Notes: a model not told the origin generated them from the sequence alone. Positions 1-13,139 are shown, counted from the stretch's first letter. The stretch: DNA of 64,000 nucleotides from Rhynchonema sp. JSB1_4 (GCA_030248065.1 JASAMV010001452.1:22884-86883), one strand, 5' to 3'. A program made the numbers and translations.

Positions 1-486
1 GGTTCAGGACCCAGCGATGGATACACTCGTTAATGCAATGCAATCTGACCTGGTTGCACATGGGACTGCGATAACCAAAGAGGTTGGTTCACAACAGGGC
101 TCGGTACATAGCCCGATGAAGGGTGGCAGGCCATGGTCTTAGATAGGGTTACAAAGCATTGACACATGCTATCTGACGCACAAATTTTAAGGTCCCTGGA
201 GATTCGCCATCTGTTGGTAGAGCGGCTTTTCGTTCCAGAAAGAACTGAGTTCAAGTATCAATTAGAACGACCTGTCCAGAAATCCCAAATGGGTTCAAGG
301 TCATGTGCGGATGCTAATAAAATTGATTTACTGGCGGTTGTGGAATGAACCCTGACGTCACGGTGTGTGATTTCGGAATTTTTGGCGTTTCTTGTCCAGC
401 GTAAGAGATGGTGGGGGTAAGTCACTTATCGCTCCATACGCACGGTGAAGCCACATCGTTTGGTGCTATCAAATGAGCATTAATCT
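1..486. other. No gene recognised
   Basis: Short frames are open on both strands, but none has splice borders or protein-like composition that I could chain into a gene. This is the left flank of the TTAA foldback element. Confidence 0.4.
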
Positions 487-1074
487 TTAAAGGGGGCGCG
501 ACATTATTATTTTTTCACGATACACCGCCTGGTTTTACGTCAGAAATTGAAAGATCACATCCGAAGGAACATGTCTTACAAAGACACCAACGTTGACCCG
601 CGTTATTTTCAGCATGAAAATCACCCCCGAACATCGAATGTCAGGAACAAAAGTAGGTTTGCTGTAGTCGCTCGGCCGCTTGAAAATTGCACGGTATCGA
701 GCTCAAAAAATGTGATATGGACTGGGCGCTTATGTAATATTTGCAAAACATTTCCGTTGCCACAGAAATTGGAACGTCGCACAGGTGCATGGAGCTGGTT
801 GTCGGAAAAATGTTTCGCAAATATTAGCTTAGCGCCCAGTGCATATGATATTTTTTTTTAGCTCCGATGCCTGCTTGTCAAGTAGCCGAGCGATTACAGC
901 AAACTTACTTTTGTTCCTGACATTCGACGTTCGGGGGTGATTTTCATGCTCAAACGAGCGCGGGTCGATGTTGTTGTCATTGTGAGACATGTTTCTTCGG
1001 ATGTCGTCCTTGAATTTTTGACATAAAATCAGGCGGTTTATAGCGAAAAGTAATAATGTCGTGGCCCCTTTTAA
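487..1074. mobile_element. TTAA-flanked foldback MITE, copy 1 (588 bp)
   Basis: The element is bounded by TTAA at 487-490 and 1071-1074. Just inside are terminal inverted repeats (left AGGGGGCGCGACATTATTA; the right end is its diverged complement). The arms remain complementary for roughly 270 bases each, so the element is nearly one long palindrome. A second copy of almost the same length lies at 55606-56189 in the opposite orientation, judged by which end carries GCGCGAC and which CCACGAC. TTAA duplication is the hallmark of piggyBac-type transposition; assigning it to that superfamily is inference, because no transposase is present. The open frames inside the arms are by-products of the palindrome. 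Confidence 0.85.
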
Positions 1075-2540
1075 CAGTGACGACTTACAACGAAACATCT
1101 TGGTCTGGCCGGGATGGCTACCGCGGTCGGACGGTGGGGTTTGAAGTCTTGAAGCTCGTCTACATTGTTCGACTGTGCCTTTTTACGATTTTGTTTTTTT
1201 CCAATGCGGTTCAATACCTTGGATATTTACATCGTATTTCCGTCAATGAATGCAACCACGCAACTTGACGGCAACTTTCTATTTCTGTTCGGTTTGTCAC
1301 GGTGGTATCTAATTTGCTTCCGAATTCAAACACCATATTTTCTGGTGCATTGGAACGTGTTGTATTTTTCCACTGTATTTTCAGTTCTGCGAGACATAGT
1401 GCGGCCTCGAAATTTGGAGACAAACTTGTTTTTTTTGGAGAAATGCGGCCCATTTTTTGGACGTTTGGCATCCTGACCGAGCGAAGCAACTCCTTGACCG
1501 ACTGGGGTTGTCGTGATAAGTTCCACAGAAGGCCTGGTAATTCGATCCATGTATTATTTGACTCTTGAGTCACCTGGGGTTTCCACCCCGGGTCGTTTCA
1601 GTTTGGCAATAAAACCAATTCGTTTTTTCCTGGAACAGAAAGTCGCTCTACCAAGAGATATTGAATCTCTAAGGGGGTTAACATTTGTGCGTGACGTACG
1701 CTGGCCCACTGGTTTCCAGTGATGTTTAACATTGCCGGGTGCTGCCGCTCTTTGGGCTATGTCTCGAGCCCTGTAAGCGAATGCCGCTTGTCGTTGATTT
1801 ATGCGTTTTCTCTGTTGCACTTGTGTGGTGGGCGGCGGTTACACACATTGTGTTCTAGCTCCACGCTGAGATTTTGGCCGTCAACAAGTGCACACTAAAC
1901 ATCGGTGACGTAAAAGAACATATACGACGTTGGTTCACCGAGCTGCGGAACTGTCGGTTCGAACGGTTGGTTGCGAATCATATGGTTGCGTAATCATGTT
2001 CTGAGGCTGGATTTAGTTCTTGGATTTTTTTCACAGTGCCTCCTTGGTCGAATGGTTCGATTCCGACGACACATCACTGTGTTCGAAAGGTAATCCAAAC
2101 AACATCTTATACCATTCACCGATGACCGTTTGGACAATGGTTGACGCATGTTTGAACGCCACAGGGACACCGAGTGTGTTTTCGATATGCCCGGTTGACA
2201 CAATCCTGCATCGACATAAGCATTCGACATGCTTCGTTGATCTGCGGTGCGGTCAAGTTCATTTAGTTTGAGGTTGTGTGCCGACGACCGCGCATGTTGG
2301 TGTGAATGGTCAGTCGCAAATTTTTGTACGCACCGGGGGGTCCCCGCACCGGTGCGCGCATTCGTCATGTGTTGACGGTCCCGGTGGTGTTATGGTGTGC
2401 GTGCCCGGATTTGGTTCGACGGTGGCCTTCGTTTTGCAAATGTGCTAGATCGAGGCCGGCTCTAGCAGAGTTTACACTCACTGATGAAAATAAAATTGGT
2501 GCCTCCGGATCGAAACGGTCGTAGCGGCGGCTGTCTGAAG
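1075..2540. other. No convincing gene; one possible short exon
   Basis: I see no chainable gene. The best candidate is a plus-strand exon at 2037-2089: a T-rich acceptor ending tcacag, an acidic frame containing LVEWFDSDD, and a donor GTAATC. I could not connect it in phase to a neighbour. A box-B-like string at about 2055 is discussed under rejections. Confidence 0.25.
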
Positions 2541-2544
2541 CGTT

Positions 2545-4060
2545 TGGGACGGCCGCAACGGCTGAACTGTAAAAAATTTTGACCACGCTGTCAGACCATC
2601 AGAATAAAATACCAACATGTTTCGGACTTTCTTAACGTACCGTTTTATCACAAGTGTTTCATAAACACCTTGGCTCCAGTTTAAAATTATATTCATTTTT
2701 TTGGCACTACCGCTGCTCGCGCTACGTTGCCAAAGGCGCGCTATTTTTAGAAAAAAAACTTCCGTTGTATTTTTGGGCCACACAGACAGGACACGATGCT
2801 TTAGTATGAAATGGGTAACAAAGTGCGTTTATCACGCTATTGAACCGATCAAAGACCGATTTCCCATCGCTGATGAGTTTCGACAATAGTTCGCTCAACT
2901 GTTGTCAGCCTCAAGTGTTCGGCCCTTTTCTGGGGACCCCAAGCACACTTCCATGTCACGATTTCCTATTTTAACAACGATGTACCGAGGTGGCATATCG
3001 CACGCCAGATGCCAAAGATATAATTGTCGTTAACTATGTGCAAAACTATGTTGGTTCATCCGCGCATTCGGAGGTACGAGCAATAAAGGAATTTTCCACG
3101 AAATTTATAATTTTAGCAAATGTTCACTGCCGTCATATTTATAGGCCACCCACAGTTGCGATGGAAGTGTGGTATTCACTATCCGATAAAGCGCCAACGT
3201 TACTGCTGTTCATCGATCAAAATTCAAAATTCTAGCGGTAACGTATCTTGGGCGGAAGTCGTTCAAATGAAGGCTCTGTGGACGCTGGTCCGATTACAAG
3301 CCCCGTTGTAGTTCCAAGTCCACCAGATGAACATGAATGATCACGATTTTTTTAAAGATACGTTACAGCTACAATTTTGGCTTTTGATCGATAAACAACA
3401 ACAACGTTGGGGTTTCATGGAACGGTTAATACGACGCTCCCGTAACAACTGTGGGTAAGTTATAAATGTGACGGGAGCGAAAACGTACTCAAATTTTGAA
3501 TTTTGTGTAAAATTCATTTCTTGCTCATACCTCCAAGTATGCAAATGAACCAACGTGGTTCTGCACATAAGTAACAACAATCATATTCTTGTAGTATCTA
3601 GTGTGCCATACACCAGCTTGGTAGACGTTATTAAAATAAGAAATTACGACACTGAAATCTGCTTGGGGTCCTCAGAAAAGGGCCGAAAGGTTGGGGCTCA
3701 CAACAGTTGAGCGAACTTTTGTCGAAACTTATGAGCGATGGGAAATTGGTCTTCGATCGCTTCAATAGCGCGGTAAATGGGCTTTGTTACCTACTTTATA
3801 TGAAAGCTGTGTGTGCTCCCTATGTGGCCCAAAAAATACAACGGAAAATTTTTTTCTAAAATTAGCGTGGTTTTGGCAATATAGCGCGAGCTGTGGTACT
3901 GCCAAAAAGTGAGTATAGTTTTAAATCATAGCCAGGTCGTTTATGAAACATTTGTGATCAAATGGCACGTTAAGAACACGCGAAACAGACTGGTATTTTG
4001 TTTCGATGGTGCGGGGGTAGCTTTAAAAGTTTTTACGTTTCAGCCCTTCGGGCTCAGACA
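2545..4060. repeat. Large foldback (inverted repeat), about 1.5 kb
   Basis: The sequence from about 2545 to 3240 is the diverged reverse complement of about 3360 to 4060. Matching landmarks include TTGGTATTTT on the right arm against its complement on the left near 2605, the ACGATTTCC/CAGTTGAGCGAAC stretch near 2890 and 3710, and ATCGATAAA/TTCATCGATC around the centre. Each arm is about 700 bases, with a short spacer near 3300. Arm divergence is clearly higher than in the TTAA foldback, so this copy is old or its arms have mutated independently. No target-site duplication could be fixed. Open frames on both arms encode related peptides, as expected of an inverted repeat. Confidence 0.7.
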
Positions 4061-4206
4061 CGGAGGTGATATGGGGAAGAATTATCTTGGCCGTGACTGT
4101 TTTGGACCAAGTCCAGTCAGCGGGCCGAGTTTCATTGAGATTGGTTTCGGACGAATGTATATGGCGGAGACCATTTAAAGGCGTCTCATAAAAGCATTGT
4201 AGGGGG

Positions 4207-7200
4207 ATGCGCAACTACCAGTTCGCCGCGTCTAATCGTTTGGACGGATGCTCGTGGGTGAAAGTGCGGCAGGGTGCATATCTGGTGAAATTCACCTGTC
4301 CGGGTCGGTTGACGGCGCAATGGGTGGACTCGATTGGCCGTGAGGTTCGTGTGGGTTTATACGTGTTTCCTCTTAAAAAAATTTGACACAGTCCCTCGGT
4401 TCTGAGAGGCGGATATGCCGGAAAAGTCGCTGCCGTGTGGGGGGGTGGAATTTTTTTTAGTGATTTTTTCTGACGTTCGGACTCGTGGTAATTTCATCTC
4501 ACTGGCGCGGTTATCGCGATGTGATGCCGCAACACACGTCAATGACAGCTTCAGGGTATCAAGACAGCCATCTGGAATGCGTCAAAGCGCGCGACGAGGA
4601 ACATCGGTTGCGGTTTCGGGCGCGCACTGCGTGCCGATATCGCAGGAGTGATCTCATCTAGGATTCTCAATGAAGGACTGTCGTCTCGTTTTTCACACCT
4701 GGTGAGTGCACGGATGTTAGTTGGGATTTCACCCGTGTGTATTGCGCTAGAATCGGCTGCATTGCGTTTCTTGCATGTGTTTGGGGGGGGTTAATGCTTC
4801 CCGGCGGAGGGACAATGTGGCTTGTTATTATTTTCAGGTCCAGATACGTGTTGAATCCATGTCAATCTGTCCAGATTTGGTTCGTATTCTGCTGCATGTA
4901 GTCTCGTGTGAAAAGCTACAGTCCTCATTGAATACCGGTGAATGGGATGACCTGACGCAACGGCGATTCGACTTTTCGATCAGTCAGTACGTGTGGTTGG
5001 ATCGACCGCGACCCATTCACGGGGCTGTCTGGGGTAGTCGTCTTTACTGCTATCCAGACAGGAACGCACTCATACGAGAGGCTACACGGTTGGTATTGCT
5101 CGATTAGCGCGCATTGTTCTCCGGTGTCAAGTTGCGCTGCGGGTGCTGGTTGAACATTTGATGTGGTGTACTATGAGCGATGTTTGCATGGCACAGCGGG
5201 GTCGTCCAGCATGGCGTGCGTACGACTAACCAGTTGTGTGTCAAACGGTGTTTAGTGATTGCGTCTGTGTGACTAGATCATCTCGCAGTTTCATGTCTGT
5301 GTTGGTACCATCTTAGTGGTGCGTTCAGTACATAACATGGGTTATTGCGCTCAGACGCCGTGGATGCTCAACTGGGCCGTATGTTCGTTTTAATTTGGAG
5401 ACTGTTTCTCGCGGTGACATATGCAGTTGGACCTATGGGTTGCCACGCACATCGATTTCCGGGAAGGTGACAGCGTGCGGTTCGTATTCCGAAAGTCCCA
5501 TTTCCGATTAGGTGTTGTTTATTCTCGCGTTTGTGGATGACATCCATAGCCACATACCTTCTTTCATTCTTCAGCCGCAGGATGGGTCCGATGTCCTATG
5601 CCCCTGTTTCGAATTGTGCAGTCAACGTACAAGAGGGTCGGTTGTTGCGCACACTCGCAAACGCTGATATGCCTGTGCGCGTTGGATTGGACAAACGGCG
5701 GGCACTTGAGAATACTATTGATCAAGTCCAAATGTTTAGTGCCCGGCACACACGGTACAACATGGCTGACAACACGGTTAGTGGGGTGCGTTGCAAGTAT
5801 CTAAACGGGAATGCGTTGATGGTGGATGTTTGGCGAAATCACATGTCTTCGGCGGCATACCCCTTTTGCGATTTTGTGAGTCCGTGGTGTGCTGCACGAC
5901 AGATCTGACGAACATGCATCTGACCGTGTGTTGGTTGCCGGGAAAGTTTTTGGTTGGTGGGATCCGGTGCTGCGGTGCGCCTGTGTGGCCACCAGGTGGA
6001 AGCAATGCGAAGACAGTACATGTTTTCAGATCGGAATGTCGACGGATGGGGCGGAAATACCCGGGTTTCGTGCTACTCGACGCCAAGATCGGACGATAAA
6101 AGCACGCCTTCTTCGTGACGACTATTTTGTTGGTTAGTTTGCCGATCGTTTCTTCATAAATAATACAGTGACTTCAATCGACGTGGTTATGCGTGTCAGC
6201 TTCCAGTATTGGGACTGGTGTGTGCCGACCGCCTGTGCGGGACGTCAGGACATCTTCCACCGCGAGCGGTTGTGATCTATCTACCGCTTGTGTGAGGGTG
6301 TGCTTTGTCCAGATTTCGATTTGTCCAATTGGAATTACAGTCGCATCGGATACCACACGTGGGCGTTACTTGATGGCCGTACCGACAAGTGTCTACATTT
6401 TGCGGTTGGCACTTGAACGACCAAAATTGGCACGATGCGACCGTGACACATCTCCATCGACTGTTCAAATTGACGTCACGTTTGACGTTGGTTTCAGGAT
6501 ATTTTTCACAATTTGTAGGCGACGCACTTGCTGGCGGGGCGCCGGGAATTGGTTGCGGTGTGGCAGTTGGATTGTAACCTATTGAGTTCATGGGTCCAGA
6601 ATACTCCATGTAGTGGTGCGTGCTTACCGTCGGCTTCTGTTGGGTTAACGTTTTTCCAAACTACGCTCGTTTGATTTGCGCGTGCATAAAGATACTGACT
6701 ATAAATCGAATGACGCAGCTTACGATACATCGAACGACACAACACGACGACCTAACCTTCGCGCGGCTGACGTGGACAGGCGCGCGTGATATGTAGGGGT
6801 TTTTTTGTGAGCTCGTCTGGCAGTTGTATGGGGTGTTTCACAATCAGCTACGTTCACAGTGATTGAAATTCGTCGGACGTGGTAGACAAACGGTTGATCA
6901 TATGGGTCTCAGACGCATTGGTTGCGATCTGGATCTCCGGAGCTGCGTTTTGTTCTCCCTATCAGCGTTGCGCACGCTGGCGGTGGGTTCAGTTTTTTTG
7001 AGCTTACCGTGTAATGGGTGGTTTTTTCATTCGTTACAGTGGATCACGCAGGTTGGGGACGCGGGATCGTAGTGTGGGTGTTGTCGGAAAGTGGTGTATA
7101 CTTTTGTAGATTGCCGGCCATTTTACGATAACGGTCACTGTGCGTGTTTACGGTTTCGAGCGGCGACTATCGTTTGCGCGACACGCGGCGACATGCGGCG

Positions 7201-9760
7201 AGCAGGACCGCGAATGCTATATCCCCGTCGCTTGTGCAATGCTCACAACGTTTGTTCAATGTAGTACTTTACTGCCGTTTATATGCTGCTCATTGCTATT
7301 GATGACACGTTCGTTACACTTCCAGTAAAGATCAAGTCGGCTACCAATGGGCTCTACAGCGCATACAAGAGTACTATATCGGTTAGTGTATGGAATCTGA
7401 GAGTGTACAGAAACTGTAGTCGCGTCCCATTGAATTCTTTACCGTCTAATGCACGATGGATCGGTTATTGTAATGTGCGTTCCGCATCGGTGAATTGTCG
7501 ACACTGGTGGACACAACGCTCTCGTTGCCGTATGTGAACGGCGGGACTGCTTGGAGATTACCTGTTACCCATGTCAAGCGTCAGTTACACACCTGGGATC
7601 AGTTGACCTCTCGCTGCGGATGGTGTCATTACTGGCCGTGATTGCGGCGCTGAGTCGCGAGTGAGTTCGGTCACACTATCCGCGGTGCCGATGTCAGCAT
7701 TCTGTACCAGTATGATTTTTTCGACGGGCGCAGATCACTACCCCGTTGCGAACCACCGCCCCTACGTGAGGCGTTTTGATGTTTGCGTGACGGACTGCGA
7801 GGGAGCACTCCAAAATGCGATCAAAAGTGTGGAGTTGTTCAACGCGCCCGTGATGCGTGAATGTGTACTGCACTTCAGGTGAGTTTCGATTAACGTTGTG
7901 TGGATCATTTGTGGTGTCACTTGTACCAGTCCGCACGTGTGCATGCGGTAGGGTTAGAGGGCCGGGTGCGTGTCGCCCCTCCGCAAAATGCGTTAGCACA
8001 CCGAACGCTACCGGTGGAAATTCACCCGTGCCCGAGTGGAGGCGATCACACAGATAGAAACACGCATGCGTGCGGATTTCTGTTTCAGTGGAGCGGAACG
8101 TCTTCCTGTTTCGGTAGTACACATGTGTTTCACTGACATTGGTCGGTTCATGTGTGCTGAGTAGCTCAACGTTTCGTTCACGACATTTCAGACAGAACAT
8201 TGAAGACAATCTACGCGGTGCGCCACGGGAGCTCCGCGATGCCATCCACATTTTCATTTTCGGGAAATTGTTCGGTGCGTAGCAATTTGGGGGGGTTTCC
8301 GCATACATGTGCCACGAATAGCAAAACATTGAAACCGGGCACGGCTCCTGCAGTGTGCCGAAAAAACTCAGAGTCAAAAAAAGTGAACGTCGTGTCAATT
8401 CAGCGCTCGTTCAAAAACGCAGAGGTGACGTAAGCGTGCGTTCACTTCTTGTGTGATTGGTATCGCTCAGGTATCGATTCTTTATTTCTCTCAGATGAAC
8501 CGGGTGGCGAACTGGTCTGGGCTCCCGGTTTGATCGGTACACCACGCGATGAAATGCAGGCGAAAATCGACGAATTCAAAGTTCTGATTGAACGGCAGTG
8601 TCCGCGGTTTCTGATTTATTTCCAATCGTGTGTTTGTGGTGTCCGGTTCTTTTGCTTGTCGCTGGGCCCATTTTAGCACGTGTATGCGTTCGCATCCGCC
8701 ACGGTGTGGCCATTTAGACGTGTCCAGTCTACGGTTGTCTACGGCGTTCCCGGCGGGCTGCTGGTTTTTTTGAATTGCTTCTCATTATCCGGGTGTAATT
8801 TACTTAATTAGAGGGTGTGCGCGATATATATATGCGATCAAAATCAATCTCATTGAAACTTGACACGATGAGGGAGCTTCGACCAAAGCGATGATGGCCA
8901 GGGATATTTTTTTTCACTTGTGAGCACCCGTTTTTGGAAGAAGCTCAGTTACGGTGGCAAGTTTTAATGTGATCGGTTCCAGTCGTTTATATATGGCGGG
9001 GACCCTCCACGGAATATGCTGAAGCTTCAGGTGCGTCGAGTCACGGCTCATGCAGCACTACACGGCTGACATCGTTGACACCGACCTGCGGCAGGGTCGT
9101 CAGTTGGCACCGCTCGCGATGACGGAATTCGTGGAGTCACTGAACGCACAGTGGGTGGCACCGTTGTTGTGATCCTTTCGTATGAGCACCATGGTTTTAC
9201 TTCATTTCGCTTTCAGAATGAAGAAAATGATTGGTCCCAGTCGAGGTGTCGGTGAGATGATGTATCAGATCACCTGCTATCTGATGCAATGTCACCGTTA
9301 TCTGCAACAGGCTGTGACGATGGACAGAGGTATGGGCGACTCGTTGGATCACGATGTCATTATCTTTGCTGGATCTTATAAATGTGTGTACCCTTTCACA
9401 GGTCAGTGGGAACTGATACCGGCGTCGAAGCGTCGACTGTACGACGCGACTTCGCTCGTGGCCGGGTCGTGTCGCGATACAGCGAGCGTAAACGAATGCC
9501 TGACATTTATGGGTCTTCCTGGTTGGATGTGTTCCCCGGTTTTTTCCAGTTGTCCGATACGGCTACGTTCGTGAGCGAAGGGTCATACTAGAGGCGTGCA
9601 TTTCACGATTTCAGTTGACGACCTGGCGATTCCACCACGCGGGATCAAAATGGTTCGCTGGAACGAACAAATCGCAAACGCACGACGGGTGGAGAGTCGA
9701 TGGCGCATGAAGCAAATCCGAACGGATCGACGTGGTGAACTTCTCTACCATGCCCAGCTG
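4207..9760 (+). CDS. Orphan multi-exon gene (20 exons, about 765 codons seen)
   Basis: Exons: 4207-4344 (ATG), 4555-4701, 4838-5088, 5575-5776, 5881-5966, 6030-6132, 6313-6404, 6519-6615, 6913-6982, 7040-7093, 7326-7381, 7603-7660, 7711-7878, 7952-8035, 8192-8274, 8495-8627, 9031-9154, 9217-9251, 9402-9570, 9615-9760. Intron phases agree at 17 of 19 junctions. The joins 5776/5881 and 9570/9615 are each one base out of phase, so one border at each is misplaced or a microexon is missing. The product starts MRNYQFAASNRLDG and contains a helical stretch with ICPDLVRILLHVV, a Trp-rich exon (DLSNWNYSRIGYHTW) and a basic end (RWNEQIANARRVESRWRMK). There is no signal peptide and no family I recognise. 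Many exons are only 35-100 bases. The stop codon was not found, so the 3' end is open. Function unknown; the exon chain is more secure than any role. Confidence 0.7.
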
Positions 9761-10920
9761 GTTGATGTTAGTTGTATTTATGGCTCACAATCTTTATCAT
9801 TATGAGTTCCCCATGGTCGCGAGCCAGGACGGCTTTAGGGGCATGTGCGTGGTTGTGAGTGTGCTGTCTTCTACATATTCCTGCCGTGCCCCATGCGTGT
9901 GGTTGTGCGGTTATGGTATATTGATTGAAATCGTACTTTGGACAGTGGTGTTGGTATTGCGCGAGATGGAAAACAAACGGGACGGCTCAGGTTTTCGAGT
10001 CTGATGAATGAGAGCGTGCTTGAGTTGGGTTCGTTACGTGCGCCGTGTGACGCGTTTGGTGTCTGACGCGGTATCTAACCCGTATTGACCTGGTTGGTGT
10101 CTACCGATGCCACTCTTGTTTTCCATGGTACTTTGCAAAAAAAATTGGTACCGCGAAGATTTGGGGTGGAAATCACATATGTAGGGCGTCTGTAACATCA
10201 GCACTTGGTTTAGCATGTTCCTGAGTATGAAAAGCGTTTGACAAACAAACCGTGTGTTCAGCAGTGCGAATTTCTATCAGTATGGTTCACTGGTGTGCGG
10301 GTATGTTGATGGAACTAACAACGTCGTTCATGGAGCGATGCAGGAGTGTGATTAGCGCTTTTAATGCCATGGTGACGGACATGTGACGGGGTGTGCAGCA
10401 GAGTTTGGTGTTCATTGTGCGGTCGATGGTGGCGTCCGCTGGTTCATATGTGCCCACAGTATTCCCTGTTCATCATGCGCGGTGTTCGTTGTGGTACCAG
10501 TGACACCACCTGCGGTGGTGACACTTTAAAAAATTGATCCCATCGATCGCATGCCTGCGAGAGGGACCGAATGGCATGGGGGAATTATCTGCTAGGTTTC
10601 ACCAGCGGATGATGTGTCACGGGGCGTGGAAATCACATATATAGGGCGTCTGCAACATCAGCACTTGGTTTAGCACATTTGTGAGTGTGCAAACGGTTTG
10701 AGAAACACGGCGCGTGCACAGCAGCATCGAGTTCTATTAATGTGGTTTACTGGCGTGCACCTGCGTTGACGGCAGTTACGTGGTCGTTTATCGCGTCATG
10801 GGGGGTGTGATTAGTTTTTTTTTTGTGGCACACTGTCAGGTATGTGACCCGCTCTGGATCACATTTTGGTCCTGAAAGTGCGTCACGAGGTTGTCCTGAA
10901 CGGCGGTTCACCGCGTCACG
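9761..10920. repeat. Direct repeat pair of about 188 bp, 460 bp apart; no gene seen
   Basis: The segment at about 10166-10352 recurs at about 10625-10812. Both start with GTGGAAATCACATAT, share CATCAGCACTTGGTTTAGCA, and end near GGAGTGTGATTA or GGGTGTGATTA. Similarity is roughly three-quarters by eye. I found no terminal repeats marking a known element and no exon chain here. A tandem duplication of a 460-bp segment, or two copies of a short dispersed repeat, would both fit. Confidence 0.65.
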
Positions 10921-11492
10921 CTACTTTGCGACATTCGAAGAACGGTTCGTGGTACGGCGCGGTGATAATGTTTGAACTGAATCGGTGTGCAGTCTCGCAC
11001 AATGATGCATGAAAGTTTGGCCTTTTCCTTTCGGTGAAGTCCGTGCTGTCCGTGATCCGGTGTTACGCCGGTACAGGGGGCTTTGAATTTTGGCCTTCAG
11101 AGTGATGGTGGGTTTAGGGTTTTTTACGGTGCCACAGATTATCTCTTCTGGAACATACCAGCATCCATTTGACACTTCTGATAAATTTGACGTGTTTTCT
11201 TCAGCCAGTCGACAACGACGATCAGACTGTTAAATACGGACACATCACGGAACGTCATTCGCACGTCCTTGGCCGTTACCATGTTCACTGCGAGTTTGGC
11301 AACCCCGACTTCGGTGGACATTGCAATGAATTTGCCGTTAGGGGTGAGAGACGGTGGCATGTTGATACTAACTTGATAAGGTTCCTCGGTTGCCGTAACA
11401 ATATTGAATGTTGGGGGGTTATCCGTCCTGTGGGCACATGTTTCGTCATGTGGGTAACGAGGGAAGATCGGTCCCGGGACCGCAATCGCCAT
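10921..11492 (-). CDS. Two-exon gene, unknown function (152 aa)
   Basis: Exon 1 runs from 11492 (ATG) to 11159 and exon 2 from 11045 to 10921 (stop). The donor is GTATGT, the acceptor ACGGACAG, and both sides are phase 1, giving exactly 153 codons. Exon 1 encodes a compact, well-behaved sequence (EEPYQVSINMPPSLTPNGKF, then VGVAKLAVNMVTAKDVRMTF) rich in beta-type residues, followed by a basic end (DWLKKTRQIYQK). Exon 2 encodes a basic, Ser/Thr-rich tail (SPRRTTNRSSNVAK). The plus-strand frame over the same region is also open but reads as a shadow. No known domain recognised. Confidence 0.55.
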
Positions 11493-13139
11493 GTTTGGCT
11501 ACATTTCACGTTTACTGCGGTGATTATCAGGGAACGGTGCAGGGTGTGAAAACGTGGTGACGTCAGGGAACCTCGGTTGGGTTCCAGTTTGGAGGAACGG
11601 CGCATGGTGGCCTGTCAGTCAGGAGCCCACATGGTTCCGGTGTAGAGTTTCCACATGAAATCCTCATTTTATTCCAGGAGATGGAATTTGTCGCCACATT
11701 ATTTTCTACATCATGGCGCGTACCCGTTCGTCGCGTGATTACTACAGCTTTTTCCGATATGTGCACGGACAGTGCTACAACCGACTGCAGGCCCGAGCCG
11801 AGTTGAAGGTGGCGTACTTTGGGACCAGTTTCAAGGGTGGCAAGAAATCGAAACGACACAGTACGTTTGTTGCCCTGAATCAATGTTATTCTGTATTGTC
11901 TGGTGCGCTGCAACGTTTGACATGTATAACCCGAATATTATACTGACGTTAATAGTCCTGTCATCAGTGATCGGTACAGTGCCGGATACACACTTTCGTT
12001 CAGATTACACCCCGCGGTATTAGAGTGCAGTGAGCCCCGTTTTTTTTTATACGCTGATGGTCCAGTGCCGAGGTACGAACGAATGAAGGCGTGCGAGCGT
12101 TGCACGTATTACGGTCAGAAATGGTGGTGGGCAGGCCATTGTGTGGGGAGACGCACTTCACGTGGAAGTGTCGCGTCGCACCTCACGTCGATTGTTGGCA
12201 GCGCATTTTTTTGAAGCCGGGGCGCAGTAACGGAGGCACGGCTTCGATGTGGGTGTGAACGGTACCATGCGTTGTAGTTCATTCGGAGCATGTCCTATTT
12301 GCAACTTATTCATAGATGATTGTTGGTATACTGCTTGAGGAGTGGTTGTTGGTTCATAAATGGAACCCCGGCTCAGATCTGGATCTGGGCGTTCTGGGCA
12401 TTCAGACCCGTGGTTCGCACACGATCACGGTAAGGCACGTGGGATGACCGGTGAGCGCGGTTACTATGTTTGTCACACATTTTGATGGCGATGTAAGCTA
12501 CACAACAGACGCTGTGGGACACAGCGGTAAGTTAGCCGGAGCTGGACGTACGGTGGTCGCGTACATGAGGCTGAACGCGCTGAAGATTGGCTGGATATCG
12601 AGCACAGATGAGTAACCTCAGATCATCAGTTATGGTCCTGTTATTAGTTTACAAACTCCACTCATTTGACAACCGCCGCGATCTTTTGCGGTGAAGTGTT
12701 GTTGCGGTTAAGACATCCAGAAGTCTGAACAGATACTTGGTCGGGAATTCCACGCGAGGCGGTATGTAAACGGGTTGCAATATAATTTAGTCGCTGTGTG
12801 GGTGTTCGCTACTCCAACCGCAGCTATGTCGCATGGGCTGCGATCTGTAAACATTGTTAACATCCCTCTTAACCCCTGTCTACAGTTCAGCTGCGATTCC
12901 CGCTGCGAATGTACCAGTAATCCGAAAAGTGATTCGCATAGTCGGTCCCATTGTCATAGGTTGTCATATGTCGTATGTTGCGCATTGCGGTGCGTATTTT
13001 ATTTGCGTGAATCAGAAGTCTAAATTTAGATCTGGATTTGGGTGCGGACGCGGAGTCCACGCACGCGGTGGGGCACTGACCGTGCTGTACGTCATGGTGA
13101 TATCCACAGTGTGCCATCTGAACTCATTGTCTAAAGCTG
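11493..13139. other. Possible small exons only, not resolved
   Basis: An open frame at 11713-11946 (plus) starts ATG, is Arg/Lys-rich (KGGKKSKRHS) and could be a small exon or gene; a second frame over the same bases looks equally good. A candidate exon at 12376-12429 (plus; acceptor ggctcag, donor GTAAGG) reads LDLGVLGIQTRGSHTIT. Another acceptor at 12885 (ctgtctacag) precedes a hydrophobic frame. I could not link these in phase. Confidence 0.25.

Noticed and set aside
547..1098. Similar peptides encoded by both foldback copies (547-861 plus; 55846-56196 minus)
   Set aside because: The similarity follows from the elements being copies of one palindrome. The frames run to the element edges and resemble no transposase.
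2050..2066. GGTTCGATTCC, a perfect tRNA box-B string
   Set aside because: The flanking bases do not pair into a T-arm stem, and there is no box A or acceptor stem at the right distance, so this is not a tRNA.
7694..8398. A 234-codon open frame on the minus strand
   Set aside because: It overlaps four plus-strand exons of the 20-exon gene that chain in phase with good splice sites. Its composition is that of a reverse-strand shadow.
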